Under the pieces are notes generated by a model that did not search any database, had not been told where the DNA came from, and saw only the letters and a program-made list of their open reading frames with translations. Positions 49,989 to 58,811 of a DNA stretch of 64,000 nt are shown in pieces; the first letter of the stretch is position 1; each line of letters begins with the position of its first letter. The stretch is from Saccharopolyspora hirsuta. Lineage in GTDB: Bacteria; Actinomycetota; Actinomycetes; Mycobacteriales; Pseudonocardiaceae. Made by a program: the position numbers and the translations under genes. The DNA lies in assembly GCF_008630535.1 (NCBI RefSeq), contig NZ_VWPH01000001.1, positions 124,001 through 188,000 of the forward strand. The letters run 5' to 3'.

Positions 49989-51452
49989 ATGGACCGTGGC
50001 ATGGCAGCAGCAACTCCTGGGACCCACCGCGAGCGCGCGGTGCCGCTCGCGCCGCATCCGGATCGGCTGCTCCCGCCCGAACCGTCCCAGCGCAACATCG
50101 CGCGGCGGCTCTACGACACCGTCCGCGACCTCCCGCTGATCAGCCCGCACGGGCACGTGGAGGCCCGCCTGCTCGCGGCCGACGAACCGTTCACCGACCC
50201 CGCGTCGCTGCTGGTCACGCCCGACCACTACGTCACCCGCCTGCTGCACGCCCACGGCATCCCGCTGGCCGACCTCGGACTGCGCGACAGCACCGGCGAC
50301 ACCGGCCCCGCGCAACCGAGGGACGTGTGGCGGACCTTCTGCGAGCACTGGCACCTGTTCCTGGGCACCGCGTCGCGGGGCTGGCTGGAGGCAGAGCTGC
50401 ACGACGTGCTCGGCGTGACCGTGCAGCCCTCGGCCGACACCGCCGACGAGCTGTTCGACGAGCTCACCGCCCGGCTGCGCGAGCCCGCGTTCCGGCCGCG
50501 CGCGCTGTACGACTCGTTCGGGATCGCGGTGCTGGCCACCACCGACGACCCCGCCGACGACCTGGCCCACCACCGGGCGCTGGCCGAGGACCCGTCCTGG
50601 TCGGGCCGCGTCGTGCCGACCTTCCGCCCCGACCGCCACCTCGACGCGACCAGCCCCGGCTGGACTGCGGCGCTGGACGACCTCGCCGCCGCCAGCGGCA
50701 TCGACACCGGTGACTACGACGGGTTGATCCGAGCGCTGGAGAACCGCCGGGAGCACTTCCGCGCGCACGGTGCGACCGCCACCGATCACAGCGCCCCCGA
50801 TGCACGCATGGCGTTCCTGGACACCGCGCAGGCGCGGCGCTTGTTCGGCGCGGTCCGAACCGGCACGGCCAGCGCCGATGAAGCCCGCCTGCTGTCGCAG
50901 CAGCTGCTCGGCGAGATGGCCCGCATGTCCAGTGAGGACGGCATGGTCATGGCGCTGCACACCGGCAGCAGGCGCAACCACCACCCGGGCACACTGCGCC
51001 GATTCGGCCCCGACACCGGCCACGACATCCCGCTGCAGGCGGAGTTCACCCGCGCGCTGCAGCCGATGTTGGAGCGCTTCGGCACGAACCCGCGGTTCCA
51101 GACCGTCCTGTTCACCCTCGACGAGACGGTCTTCTCCCGCGAACTCGCCCCGCTCGCCGGGTTCTACCCGTCGGTCTACCTCGGTGCGCCGTGGTGGTTC
51201 CTCGACGCGCCCCGCGCGATGCACCGCTTCCGCGACGCCGTCACCGAAACGGCTGGTTTCTACCGGAACGCGGGCTTCATCGACGACACCCGCGGGTTCT
51301 GCTCCATCCCGGCCCGCCACGACACGGCCCGGCGGGTCGACGCGGCCCACCTGGCGGGACTCGTCGCCGAGCACGTGCTCAGCGAGGACGACGCCGCCGT
51401 CGTGATCCGCGACCTCCACGACCGCCAGCCGCGAAAGGCGTTCCGGCTGTGA
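49989..51452 (+). CDS. uxaC: Glucuronate isomerase
   Basis: 487-residue uronate isomerase of the amidohydrolase superfamily, converting D-glucuronate to D-fructuronate. LISPHGHVEARLL carries the HxH metal site, ARALYDSFGIAVLATTDDPADDL the middle motif, MALHTGSRRNHH the third His and LGAPWWFLDAPRAMHRFRDAVTETAGFYRNAGFIDDTRGFCSIPARHD the C-terminal signature. The start is uncertain (49989 or 50001); the 49932 start would run through the LacI box. Overlaps uxuB by one base (TGATG). Confidence 0.92.
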   Translation: MDRGMAAATPGTHRERAVPLAPHPDRLLPPEPSQRNIARRLYDTVRDLPLISPHGHVEARLLAADEPFTDPASLLVTPDHYVTRLLHAHGIPLADLGLRDSTGDTGPAQPRDVWRTFCEHWHLFLGTASRGWLEAELHDVLGVTVQPSADTADELFDELTARLREPAFRPRALYDSFGIAVLATTDDPADDLAHHRALAEDPSWSGRVVPTFRPDRHLDATSPGWTAALDDLAAASGIDTGDYDGLIRALENRREHFRAHGATATDHSAPDARMAFLDTAQARRLFGAVRTGTASADEARLLSQQLLGEMARMSSEDGMVMALHTGSRRNHHPGTLRRFGPDTGHDIPLQAEFTRALQPMLERFGTNPRFQTVLFTLDETVFSRELAPLAGFYPSVYLGAPWWFLDAPRAMHRFRDAVTETAGFYRNAGFIDDTRGFCSIPARHDTARRVDAAHLAGLVAEHVLSEDDAAVVIRDLHDRQPRKAFRL

Positions 51453-52735
51453 TGGCACGACTGACCCGCTCCGCGGCCCGCGCGCGTCCACCGGCCCCGG
51501 TGCGCGCCGTCCACATCGGACTCGGTGCGTTCCACCGGGCCCACCAGGCCGTGCACACGATGGCCGACCCGGACTGGGGCATCGCGGCCTACACGTTCCG
51601 CAACACCGAGCTGCCGCGCGTTCTCACCGAGCAGGACGGTCTGTACTCGCTGCAGGTGCGCGGAGACGGGGAGCCGCAGGCGGAGATCGTGGATGCGATC
51701 AGCCGCGCCCACCCCGGCAGCGATATCGAGCAGTGGCTCGCGGATCTGGCTTCTCCCGACGTGGCGCTGCTGACGCTGACGATCACCGAGGCCGGTTACC
51801 GGGCGTCCGGGGACGGCACGGCGATCGGCCGCGTCCTAGCCGGGCTGCGCGAGCGCCACCGCGCGGGCGGCGCCCCGATCGCGCTCGTGCCCTGCGACAA
51901 CCTGCCGGGCAACGGCGGCGTGCTGCGGGCGGCGATCCGCACCGCCGCAGCGGGGGAGGAGCTGGCCTTCCGCTCGTGGATCGAGGACCACGTGTCGTTC
52001 GTCGACACCGTCGTCGACCGGATCACGCCCGCGACCACCGAGCAGGACATCGCCACCGCCGCGCGGCTCACCGGGCTCGAAGATCGGGCTCCGGTGGTGA
52101 CCGAACCGTTCAGCGAGTGGCTGCTGGCCGGGGACTTCCCGCTCGGCAGGCCCGCGTGGGAGAACGCCGGTGCCCGGTTCGTCGACGACCTCGCCGCGTA
52201 CGAGCAGCGCAAACTGTGGTTCCTCAACGGTGCGCACACCCTGCTGGCCTACGCGGGCGCCGCGCTGGGCTGCGCGACGGTCGACGAGGCCGTCCAGCAC
52301 CCGGTGCTGGCGAGCTTGGCGGAGTCCTGGTGGGACGTCGCGTCGCGCCACGCCGCGCTCCCGGCTGAGGATCTGGCCGACTACCGGCAGCGGCTGCTCC
52401 AGCGCTTCTCCTCCCGCGGGATCCGGCACAACCTGCGGCAGATCGCCGCAGACGGTTCCCAGAAGATCCCCGCCCGGATCCTGCCGGTGCTGCGCGCCGA
52501 ACGAGCCGAACGGCGGATGCCCGAAGCCCCGGTCGCGACGTTGGCCGGATGGCTGATCCACCTGCGCGACCGCCAGGTCAGCGACCCCCGAGCCGACGAA
52601 CTGGTCCCGCTGGCCCGCTCGGCGGACGCCCCGCGCCGCGTCCTGTCCACTCTGGACGTCAGCCTCGCCGACGACGGCGAGCTGATCTCCGCAGTGGAGG
52701 ACTATGCCGAGCGCCTCCGGCTTTCCGCTGGCTGA
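51452..52735 (+). CDS. uxuB: Fructuronate reductase (mannonate oxidoreductase)
   Basis: 427-residue long-chain polyol dehydrogenase family enzyme reducing fructuronate to mannonate. VRAVHIGLGAFHRAHQAVHTM, LTITEAGYRAS, LVPCDNLPGNGGVL, DTVVDRITP and VTEPFSEWLL; active-site Lys, Asn and His are in RKLWFLNGAHTLLAYAG. With UxaC and ManD this completes glucuronate to 2-keto-3-deoxygluconate. Ends 14 bp from the convergent TetR gene. Confidence 0.93.
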   Translation: MARLTRSAARARPPAPVRAVHIGLGAFHRAHQAVHTMADPDWGIAAYTFRNTELPRVLTEQDGLYSLQVRGDGEPQAEIVDAISRAHPGSDIEQWLADLASPDVALLTLTITEAGYRASGDGTAIGRVLAGLRERHRAGGAPIALVPCDNLPGNGGVLRAAIRTAAAGEELAFRSWIEDHVSFVDTVVDRITPATTEQDIATAARLTGLEDRAPVVTEPFSEWLLAGDFPLGRPAWENAGARFVDDLAAYEQRKLWFLNGAHTLLAYAGAALGCATVDEAVQHPVLASLAESWWDVASRHAALPAEDLADYRQRLLQRFSSRGIRHNLRQIAADGSQKIPARILPVLRAERAERRMPEAPVATLAGWLIHLRDRQVSDPRADELVPLARSADAPRRVLSTLDVSLADDGELISAVEDYAERLRLSAG

Positions 52736-52749
52736 ACCGCGCAGAGCGT

Positions 52750-53361
52750 TCAGTCGTCACCGCGCGGCTCGGTCGGTCGCGCGCCGCGGAGGACGATCTC
52801 GGTGGCGGCGACGATGGCGTCCGGGGGGACCGAGTCGGGGTCGACGGCGCGCTGGATGGCCAAGCCGTCTTCGAGCGCGTGGATGACGAGGGCGGTGAAC
52901 TCCGCTTCCGCGGCATCAGTCCCGAGCTCGCGCGCCACAGCACCGGTCAGCGCCTCGCGGGCGTAGGCCTCTCGCTGGGCGAGGACGGACCGTTCACCAG
53001 GCGGGCGTCGAAGCGTGTGGCGCACGAGCTCCAGGCGCAGCGCCAGCCACTCCTCGAGGTGAGCGGATCGCTCGCGGTGCCAAGCCCGCAACGCTTCCCA
53101 GGTGTCGCCCTCGCCCGCCGCGAGCTGTGCGACTTCCTCCCGCTCACGACGGGTTCGTTCGTCCAGCAGTGCCGCGACGACGGCGTCCTTGTCGGGGAAG
53201 TGCCCGTAGAACGCCCCTCGGGTGTACCCGGCGCGGTCGGCGATCCGCTCGACCGAGGCCCCGGCGACACCGTGCTCGGCGAACACCTCGGCGGCCGCGT
53301 CGAGCAGCCGCGAGCGGGTCAGCACCTGCGACTCGCGACGTGAGAGCCGTTGCCGGGACAT
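52750..53361 (-). CDS. TetR-family regulator (amidase neighbour)
   Basis: 203 residues. HTH SRLLDAAAEVFAEHGVAGASVERIADRAGYTRGAFYGHFPDKDAVVAALLDER (about 14-66) is typical TetR; GAFYGHFPDKD resembles AcrR-type proteins. The C-terminal domain has no diagnostic motif. ATG 53361 has GAGGAG upstream. Divergent from the amidase gene over 58 bp, so it probably controls it. Confidence 0.88.
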   Translation of the reverse strand: MSRQRLSRRESQVLTRSRLLDAAAEVFAEHGVAGASVERIADRAGYTRGAFYGHFPDKDAVVAALLDERTRREREEVAQLAAGEGDTWEALRAWHRERSAHLEEWLALRLELVRHTLRRPPGERSVLAQREAYAREALTGAVARELGTDAAEAEFTALVIHALEDGLAIQRAVDPDSVPPDAIVAATEIVLRGARPTEPRGDD

Positions 53362-53419
53362 CACCACTCCTCGTTCATATCCAGTGCTGAATCCAGATGC
53401 ACTTCTGTATCTTAACGGC

Positions 53420-54844
53420 ATGGGCACGAGCGCATCCGAGGTCACGAGCTGGTCGGCGACCCGCATCGCGGCAGCTGTCACCTCGGGCCGGACGAGCGCG
53501 GTCGAGGTCCTGGAGGCGCACCTGGATCGCATCGACAGGTACAACCCGGGCCTCGCGGCGGTCACCTCGCGGCGGGACGACGACGCGCGGCGGGACGCGG
53601 CGGCCATCGACGAAGCTGTCGCGCGCGGTGAACGGGTCGGCCCGCTGGCGGGGGTGCCGATCACGGTGAAGGAGACCACCGACGTGCGCGGGCTCGCCAC
53701 GACGCACGGGCTGCGGGCCTTCGCCGACCGCATCGCGGCGGCCGATGCTCCTCCGGTCGAAGCATTGCGCCGCGCTGGCGCCGTCATCGTCGGCCACACC
53801 AACATGCCGACCTTGACGCTGACCGGCATGCACCCGCGCAGCGAGCTGTTCGGCGACACGGTCAGCCCGTGGGACCCGGATGTCACGCCCGGTGGGAGCA
53901 GCGGCGGAGATGCCGTCGCGGTGGCCACCGGGATGGCGGCGATCGGCCTGGGCAACGATTCCGGCGGCTCCACGCGATTGCCCGCGCAACTGTGCGGAGT
54001 GGCCGGTTTGAAGCCGACGCCGGGACGCTTCCCCGCCGACCACCGCATCGGTCCGGCCGACCCCGCACCGGCCTCCGCGCTGTTCCCCGTCGACGGGCCG
54101 CTCGCGCGGTGCGTGGCCGACCTGCGCACCGCGTTCGAGGTGCTCGCGGTCGCCGACCCCCGGGACCCGCGTGCCGTTCCGGCCCCCACGTCCGGGCCGC
54201 AGCTGCCGCGCGCCGTCGGTGTCGTCCGCGATCCCGGTGGTCACGGGGTGGATCCGGCCATCGCGAACGCCGTGGACGCCGCCGCCGATGCGCTCGCCGA
54301 CGCCGGTTACGAGGTCGGCGAGGTCGATGTCCCGATGCTCGACGACGCCCTGGCGGTGTACACGGGCATGGTGCTCACCGAGTTCGCCGGGAACTGGCCC
54401 GCGATCAGCGCGCTCGTCGGCCCCGAGGCGTCCCGCTACATCAACTTCGACCTCGACGAACACCCGCCGCTGGACCTGGAGCAGTACCTCGAACGCGCCG
54501 CGCGCCTTCTGACGGTGCGCCGGGCGTGTGCCCAGCGGGCAGCGGTGACGCCGCTCCTGCTCGGTCCGGTGAGCACACGTGCCCGCTTCGCACCAGGGCA
54601 GGAATCCTCGTCAGCGGAGGAGAAACGGCGGTACGGACGCTCGATGGCGCTGTCGGTGTGGACAACCGCGGTCGGCGCGCCAGCGGTCGCCGTCCCCACC
54701 GGACTCGTCGACGGAACCCCGGTCGGAGTCCAAGTGATCGGACCGATGTTCCGCGAGGACGCCGTTCTCGACGCAGCACAGGCCGTCGAGAACGCATGCG
54801 GCACGCTGACCCCCGTCGAACCCCGAGCCGGTGGGCGGAGTTGA
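53420..54844 (+). CDS. Amidase signature enzyme
   Basis: 474-residue amidase. Catalytic Lys in GVPITVKETTDV near residue 83, cis-Ser in PGGSSGGDAVAVATG near residue 160, nucleophile Ser in LGNDSGGSTRLPA near residue 184, all in the canonical Ser-cisSer-Lys order. TATCTT at 53409-53414 could be a -10 with a leaderless start at the ATG 53420. No signal peptide. Substrate unknown; context (divergent TetR, no partner amide enzymes) gives no further clue. Confidence 0.88.
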   Translation: MGTSASEVTSWSATRIAAAVTSGRTSAVEVLEAHLDRIDRYNPGLAAVTSRRDDDARRDAAAIDEAVARGERVGPLAGVPITVKETTDVRGLATTHGLRAFADRIAAADAPPVEALRRAGAVIVGHTNMPTLTLTGMHPRSELFGDTVSPWDPDVTPGGSSGGDAVAVATGMAAIGLGNDSGGSTRLPAQLCGVAGLKPTPGRFPADHRIGPADPAPASALFPVDGPLARCVADLRTAFEVLAVADPRDPRAVPAPTSGPQLPRAVGVVRDPGGHGVDPAIANAVDAAADALADAGYEVGEVDVPMLDDALAVYTGMVLTEFAGNWPAISALVGPEASRYINFDLDEHPPLDLEQYLERAARLLTVRRACAQRAAVTPLLLGPVSTRARFAPGQESSSAEEKRRYGRSMALSVWTTAVGAPAVAVPTGLVDGTPVGVQVIGPMFREDAVLDAAQAVENACGTLTPVEPRAGGRS

Positions 54845-55022
54845 TGGGTGCCAGCCGCGCACGGGCTGCGTCGAACGGCTCCTCGAAACCTCTTGCCCGA
54901 TCAGCGAGAAGTCCGGCCGCGAGTTGCGTTCTTCGGGTTGCTCCTCACGCTGGGGGTGGGCTTGCCCGCTGGGGGCGACCATCGGCCGCTGGGCCGTGCG
55001 ACATGCGTGAAGTGGAGCCGAC

Positions 55023-55997
55023 ATGCCTGGGATTCCGCCACCGATCACTCCCGTTCTCGAACCCGCCGCGAGGGAACTGGCCGAAGCGACGGACCCGCAC
55101 CCGCGGATCTACGAGGTCCCGCCGGAGGAGGGACGTCAGATCCTGGTCGGGCTGCAGAGCGACAGGAGCGTGCCCCGCCCGGACGTCGACGAGGAGTGGG
55201 TCGACGTGGACGCCGGGCAGTGGGGCACCGTCCGCACCCGCATCATCCGGCCCAAGGGGGCGAGCGGACCGCTGCCGGTGGTGTTCTACATCCACGGCGC
55301 GGGCTGGGTGTTCGGCGATGACATGACCCACGACCGCCTTTTCCGCGAACTGGCCGTCGGCGCGGGCGCCGCGGGCGTCTTCCCCGTCTACGACCGGGCT
55401 CCAGAGGCGAAATATCCCACCCAGGTGGAGCAGAACTACGCCGTGGGGCAGTGGGTCGTGCAGCACGGCGCGGAGCACGGCCTGGACACCTCGCGCATCG
55501 CCGTCACCGGCGAGTCGGTCGGCGGTTGCATGGCGGCGGTGTTCGCGCTGATGAACAAGGAGCGCGGCGGGATCGACCTCAAGGCCCAGGTGCTGCTCTA
55601 CCCGGTGACCAACGCCGATTTCGACACCCCGTCCTACGTGCAGTTCGCGGAGGGCTACTACCTCACCCGCGAGGGCATGAAGTGGTTCTGGGACGCCTAC
55701 ACCACCGATCACGCGCAGCGCACCGAGGTGTACGCATCGCCGCTCCAGGCGTCGCTGGAGCAGCTCCGGGGGCTGCCCACCACCCTGGTCATCACCGACG
55801 AGGCCGACGTGCTGCGCGACGAGGGGGAGCAGTACGCCAACCGGCTGCGCGAAGCCGGTGTGGACGTCACCTCGGTCCGGGTGGCCGGGATGGTCCACGA
55901 CTTCCTGCTCCTGGACAGCCTCCGCGACACCCGCGCCGCCAACGTCGCCCGCAAGCTCGCCGTCGACGCGCTGCGGACGGCGCTGCACGACAGCTGA
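55023..55997 (+). CDS. Alpha/beta-hydrolase (HSL-like esterase)
   Basis: 324-residue serine hydrolase. FYIHGAGWVFGDD replaces the usual HGGG with HGAG; nucleophile Ser in VTGESVGGCMAA near residue 163, Asp in ITDEADVLRDEGE and His in GMVHDFLLLDS. GTGGAG precedes the ATG. It stands between the amidase and the decarboxylase-like gene, 178 bp from the former. It could release the acid or alcohol used by the following enzymes; inference only. Confidence 0.83.
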   Translation: MPGIPPPITPVLEPAARELAEATDPHPRIYEVPPEEGRQILVGLQSDRSVPRPDVDEEWVDVDAGQWGTVRTRIIRPKGASGPLPVVFYIHGAGWVFGDDMTHDRLFRELAVGAGAAGVFPVYDRAPEAKYPTQVEQNYAVGQWVVQHGAEHGLDTSRIAVTGESVGGCMAAVFALMNKERGGIDLKAQVLLYPVTNADFDTPSYVQFAEGYYLTREGMKWFWDAYTTDHAQRTEVYASPLQASLEQLRGLPTTLVITDEADVLRDEGEQYANRLREAGVDVTSVRVAGMVHDFLLLDSLRDTRAANVARKLAVDALRTALHDS

Positions 55998-56020
55998 GGC
56001 AACCGCAGCTCGCCACGAAG

Positions 56021-56069
56021 TTGACGGTGCTCACATCCCGGCCTAGGGTGATGTGAGCACTGTACACAT
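56021..56069 (+). promoter_or_regulatory. Promoter and operator of the decarboxylase/ALDH operon
   Basis: TTGACG (56021-56026), 17-bp spacer, TAGGGT (56044-56049): a good vegetative promoter. Directly downstream ATGTGAGCACTGTACACAT (56051-56069) matches the boxes at 60105 and 60134. The spacer also holds GTGCTCACAT (56027-56036), the exact inverse of ATGTGAGCAC, so a repressor could clamp across the promoter. Confidence 0.7.
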
Positions 56070-56090
56070 GTGAGCGAGGGAGTTGTGCCG

Positions 56091-57008
56091 ATGCCGTCGA
56101 CAGAGCAGGGCGCCGTCGAGGTCGATCTGGGTGGTCGCACGGTCACCGTGCCGAAGGGCGGGCTGTACGACCGGTACCGGATGGACACCGATCTCGACGA
56201 GGTCGCCCGCGATCCCCGCGTCCGCGGCGTGGACTTCTTCCGGCGGCTGCCCAAGACCCGGGTCGATTCGCCGATCGGCCCCACGCTCACGCCGAACTTC
56301 TACTACCGCATCTCCACCGCCCGGATCACGATGCTCGCCCGGTCCCGCGCGATCCGCCGCCGCCTGCCCGGGGAGCTGGCGCCGCTGGAGGTCGCGCCGG
56401 GCCTCGGGCTGATCTCGGTGATGTTCTTCCGCTACGACGTGTGCGACATCGACTTCTACACCGAGGCCGCCGTCGGGGTCGCGGTCCGCCCGGCGCGGCA
56501 CGGTCGGCTCGGGTTCGTCGACCTCGTCGCCGCGCTCAAGAACGAGCACCTCGACTCCTACGTGCTGTCCCTGCCGGTGAGCACCGACATCGCCCAGGTC
56601 CGCGGGCACGACGGTTACGGCTTCCCCAAGTGGGTCACCGGTCTCGACGTCGGCATCGACGCCGACCGGACGACCGCGCGGGTGGCCAACGACGCGGGCG
56701 GGACCGACCTGTCGCTCTCGGTGGCCACGCCCGCTCAGACCGCCTTCCCGAGCGGTAAGCGCGTTTCGTCTCTCACCTCGTACACCTCGATCAACGGTGC
56801 GTGGCACTCGACCTTGAGCCAGACCAACGTGCTGTCGGCCGGAACCGCGATCTTCCCGCGCAACGTAGGCCTGCGGACGGGGGAGGGCCGCATGTCCGAC
56901 GACCTGCGGTCGCTCAAGCCGATCAAGACCGTCCAGCTCGACGTCGTGACCGAAGGCCAGCTCGCCCTGCACATGCCCGTCCCCATCTCGGTCCCGCCCC
57001 GGAACTAG
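56091..57008 (+). CDS. Acetoacetate decarboxylase-like protein
   Basis: 305-residue protein of the acetoacetate decarboxylase (ADC) superfamily. The core motif VRGHDGYGFPKWVTGLDVG resembles the GYPKK region that carries the Schiff-base Lys; here the second Lys is Trp. It also shows TPNFYYRISTARITML and a terminal VTEGQLALHMPVPI. ATG 56091 is favoured by GAGGGAG at 56074-56080; GTG 56070 is a longer start. Coupled by 36 bp to the aldehyde dehydrogenase. Activity may be hydrolytic or lyase-like on another keto acid. Confidence 0.75.
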   Translation: MPSTEQGAVEVDLGGRTVTVPKGGLYDRYRMDTDLDEVARDPRVRGVDFFRRLPKTRVDSPIGPTLTPNFYYRISTARITMLARSRAIRRRLPGELAPLEVAPGLGLISVMFFRYDVCDIDFYTEAAVGVAVRPARHGRLGFVDLVAALKNEHLDSYVLSLPVSTDIAQVRGHDGYGFPKWVTGLDVGIDADRTTARVANDAGGTDLSLSVATPAQTAFPSGKRVSSLTSYTSINGAWHSTLSQTNVLSAGTAIFPRNVGLRTGEGRMSDDLRSLKPIKTVQLDVVTEGQLALHMPVPISVPPRN

Positions 57009-57044
57009 GGCGAAATCGCCCCCGAAAACACCACGGAGCTCGCC

Positions 57045-58643
57045 ATGATCACTGACGACATCCCCCGCTCGGCGCCTGCTCGCGGATCCGGTCTGCCCCC
57101 ATCGCTGACCCCGGCGCTGCTCGCGCGCCTGACCGCACGAGTCACCGCTGCCGCGGACGCGGCGAAGGTCACCACCAATGCCCCGTACACCGGTGCCCCG
57201 CTGGCCGACCTGCCGGTCTCGACGCCCGCCGACGTCGACGACGCGTTCGCGCGCGCCCGCGCCGCCCAAGTGGGGTGGGCCGCCGTGCCGGTGCGGGAGC
57301 GCAAGAAGATCCTGCTGCGTTTCCACGACCTCGTCCTCGAACGCCAGGACGAGGTTCTTGACCTGATGCAGGCCGAAAGCGGGAAGACCCGCCGCGACGC
57401 CTTCCTCGAAGTCACCGACATCGCGATCACGGCCCGGTACTACGCGCGCAACGCTGCCAGGCTTCTCTCGCCGAAACGCCGTCGGGGTGCGATCCCGCTG
57501 CTGACCCGAACCGCGGAACTGCGCCACCCCAAGGGCGTCGTCGCCATCGTCTCGCCGTGGAACTACCCGCTGAGCATGGCCGCGGGCGACGCCCTTCCGG
57601 CGCTCATGGCGGGCAACGCCGTCGTCCAGAAGCCCGACACCCAGACCGCGGGCACCGCGCTGTGGGCGCTCGACCTGATGCGCGAAGCCGGTTTGCCGCC
57701 AGGCGTGTGGCAGATGGTGGTCGGCCGCGGCAGCTCCATCGGTGGCGCGCTGATGGACAACGCCGACTACATGATGTTCACCGGCTCCACCGCCACCGGG
57801 CGCCAGATCGCGCGGGACGCCGGTGAGCGCCTCATCGGCTCGTCCCTCGAACTCGGCGGCAAGAACGCCATGCTCGTCCTCGACGACGCCGACATCGACC
57901 GGGCCGTCGACGGCGCGATCGCCGCGTGCTTCCCCTCGGCCGGTCAGCTCTGCGTCTCCGTCGAGCGCTTGTACGTGGCCGATGCCGTCCACGACCGGTT
58001 CGTCGCCGAATTCGCCGCCCGCACCGGGAAGCTCCGGATGGGCGCCGCCTACGACTACAGCCAGGACGTCGGCTCCCTCACCAACCCGGCCCAGCTGGAG
58101 ACGGTCACCGCGCACGTCGACGACGCCGTCGCCAAGGGGGCGACGGTGCTGGCCGGGGGCAGGGCGCGGCCGGATCTCGGGCCGCTGTTCTACGAACCGA
58201 CCATCCTCACCGACGTCACGCCCGACATGACGCTGTACGAGAACGAGACCTTCGGTCCCGTCGTCTCGATCTACCGCTTCAGCGACGTGGACGAGGCGAT
58301 CGCCCGCGCCAACGCCACCTCGTACGGCCTCAACGCCAGCGTCTGGACCCGGAACGGGGTGCGGGGCCGGGCCGTCGCCGCCCGGCTGCGCGCCGGGACG
58401 GTCAACGTCAACGAGGCCTTCGCCGCCGCGTGGGGGAGCATCGACGCGCCGATGGGCGGGATGGGCGACTCGGGCCTCGGTCGCCGCCACGGCGCCGACG
58501 GGATCCTCAAGTACACCGAACCGCAAACCGTTGCACACCAACGAATCCAGGGGTTCAACCCGCCGACCGGTGTTTCGCACGAGACCTGGGCCGTTGTCCT
58601 GACCAGCGCGTTGAAGGTCCTGAAGGCAATCGGGTCCCGCTGA
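57045..58643 (+). CDS. Aldehyde dehydrogenase (succinate-semialdehyde DH-like)
   Basis: 532-residue NAD(P) aldehyde dehydrogenase. GVVAIVSPWNYPLSMAAGDALPALMAGNAVVQKPDTQT, FTGSTATGRQIA, catalytic Glu in SLELGGKNAMLVL and Cys in FPSAGQLCVSVERLY, and ENETFGPVVSIYRF. Length and the PDTQT motif fit the GabD2 (NADP succinate-semialdehyde) group, though aldehyde specificity is open. The N-terminus is about 30 residues longer than usual. Last gene before the bidirectional terminator. Confidence 0.88.
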   Translation: MITDDIPRSAPARGSGLPPSLTPALLARLTARVTAAADAAKVTTNAPYTGAPLADLPVSTPADVDDAFARARAAQVGWAAVPVRERKKILLRFHDLVLERQDEVLDLMQAESGKTRRDAFLEVTDIAITARYYARNAARLLSPKRRRGAIPLLTRTAELRHPKGVVAIVSPWNYPLSMAAGDALPALMAGNAVVQKPDTQTAGTALWALDLMREAGLPPGVWQMVVGRGSSIGGALMDNADYMMFTGSTATGRQIARDAGERLIGSSLELGGKNAMLVLDDADIDRAVDGAIAACFPSAGQLCVSVERLYVADAVHDRFVAEFAARTGKLRMGAAYDYSQDVGSLTNPAQLETVTAHVDDAVAKGATVLAGGRARPDLGPLFYEPTILTDVTPDMTLYENETFGPVVSIYRFSDVDEAIARANATSYGLNASVWTRNGVRGRAVAARLRAGTVNVNEAFAAAWGSIDAPMGGMGDSGLGRRHGADGILKYTEPQTVAHQRIQGFNPPTGVSHETWAVVLTSALKVLKAIGSR

Positions 58644-58753
58644 GGACGGGATACCGCGCTCACCAAGCCAGGGGAGGGTTCCGGCAGGTGCCGGTGCCCT
58701 CCCCGTTCGCTGCGCTGCAAAGGACATTCGCCGTCCGGTGCTGCAGAACACCA

Positions 58754-58795
58754 AAAGCCCGTTGATCTGCGCTTCAACGCAGTTCAACGGGCTTT
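58754..58795. terminator. Strong bidirectional hairpin terminator
   Basis: AAAGCCCGTTGA, T, CTGCG, CTTCAA loop, CGCAG, T, TCAACGGGCTTT: a 12-bp stem continued by a 5-bp stem after a single T-T mismatch. Lies between the convergent aldehyde dehydrogenase (ends 58643) and OYE (ends 58812) genes; the A/T ends give short U-runs both ways. Confidence 0.93.
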
Positions 58796-58811
58796 CTGGG
58801 GCGGGAACCGC

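Noticed and set aside
54845..55022. Possible small gene between amidase and esterase
   Set aside because: A frame from 54848 exists but has no ribosome site and no recognisable sequence, and runs into the esterase in another frame.
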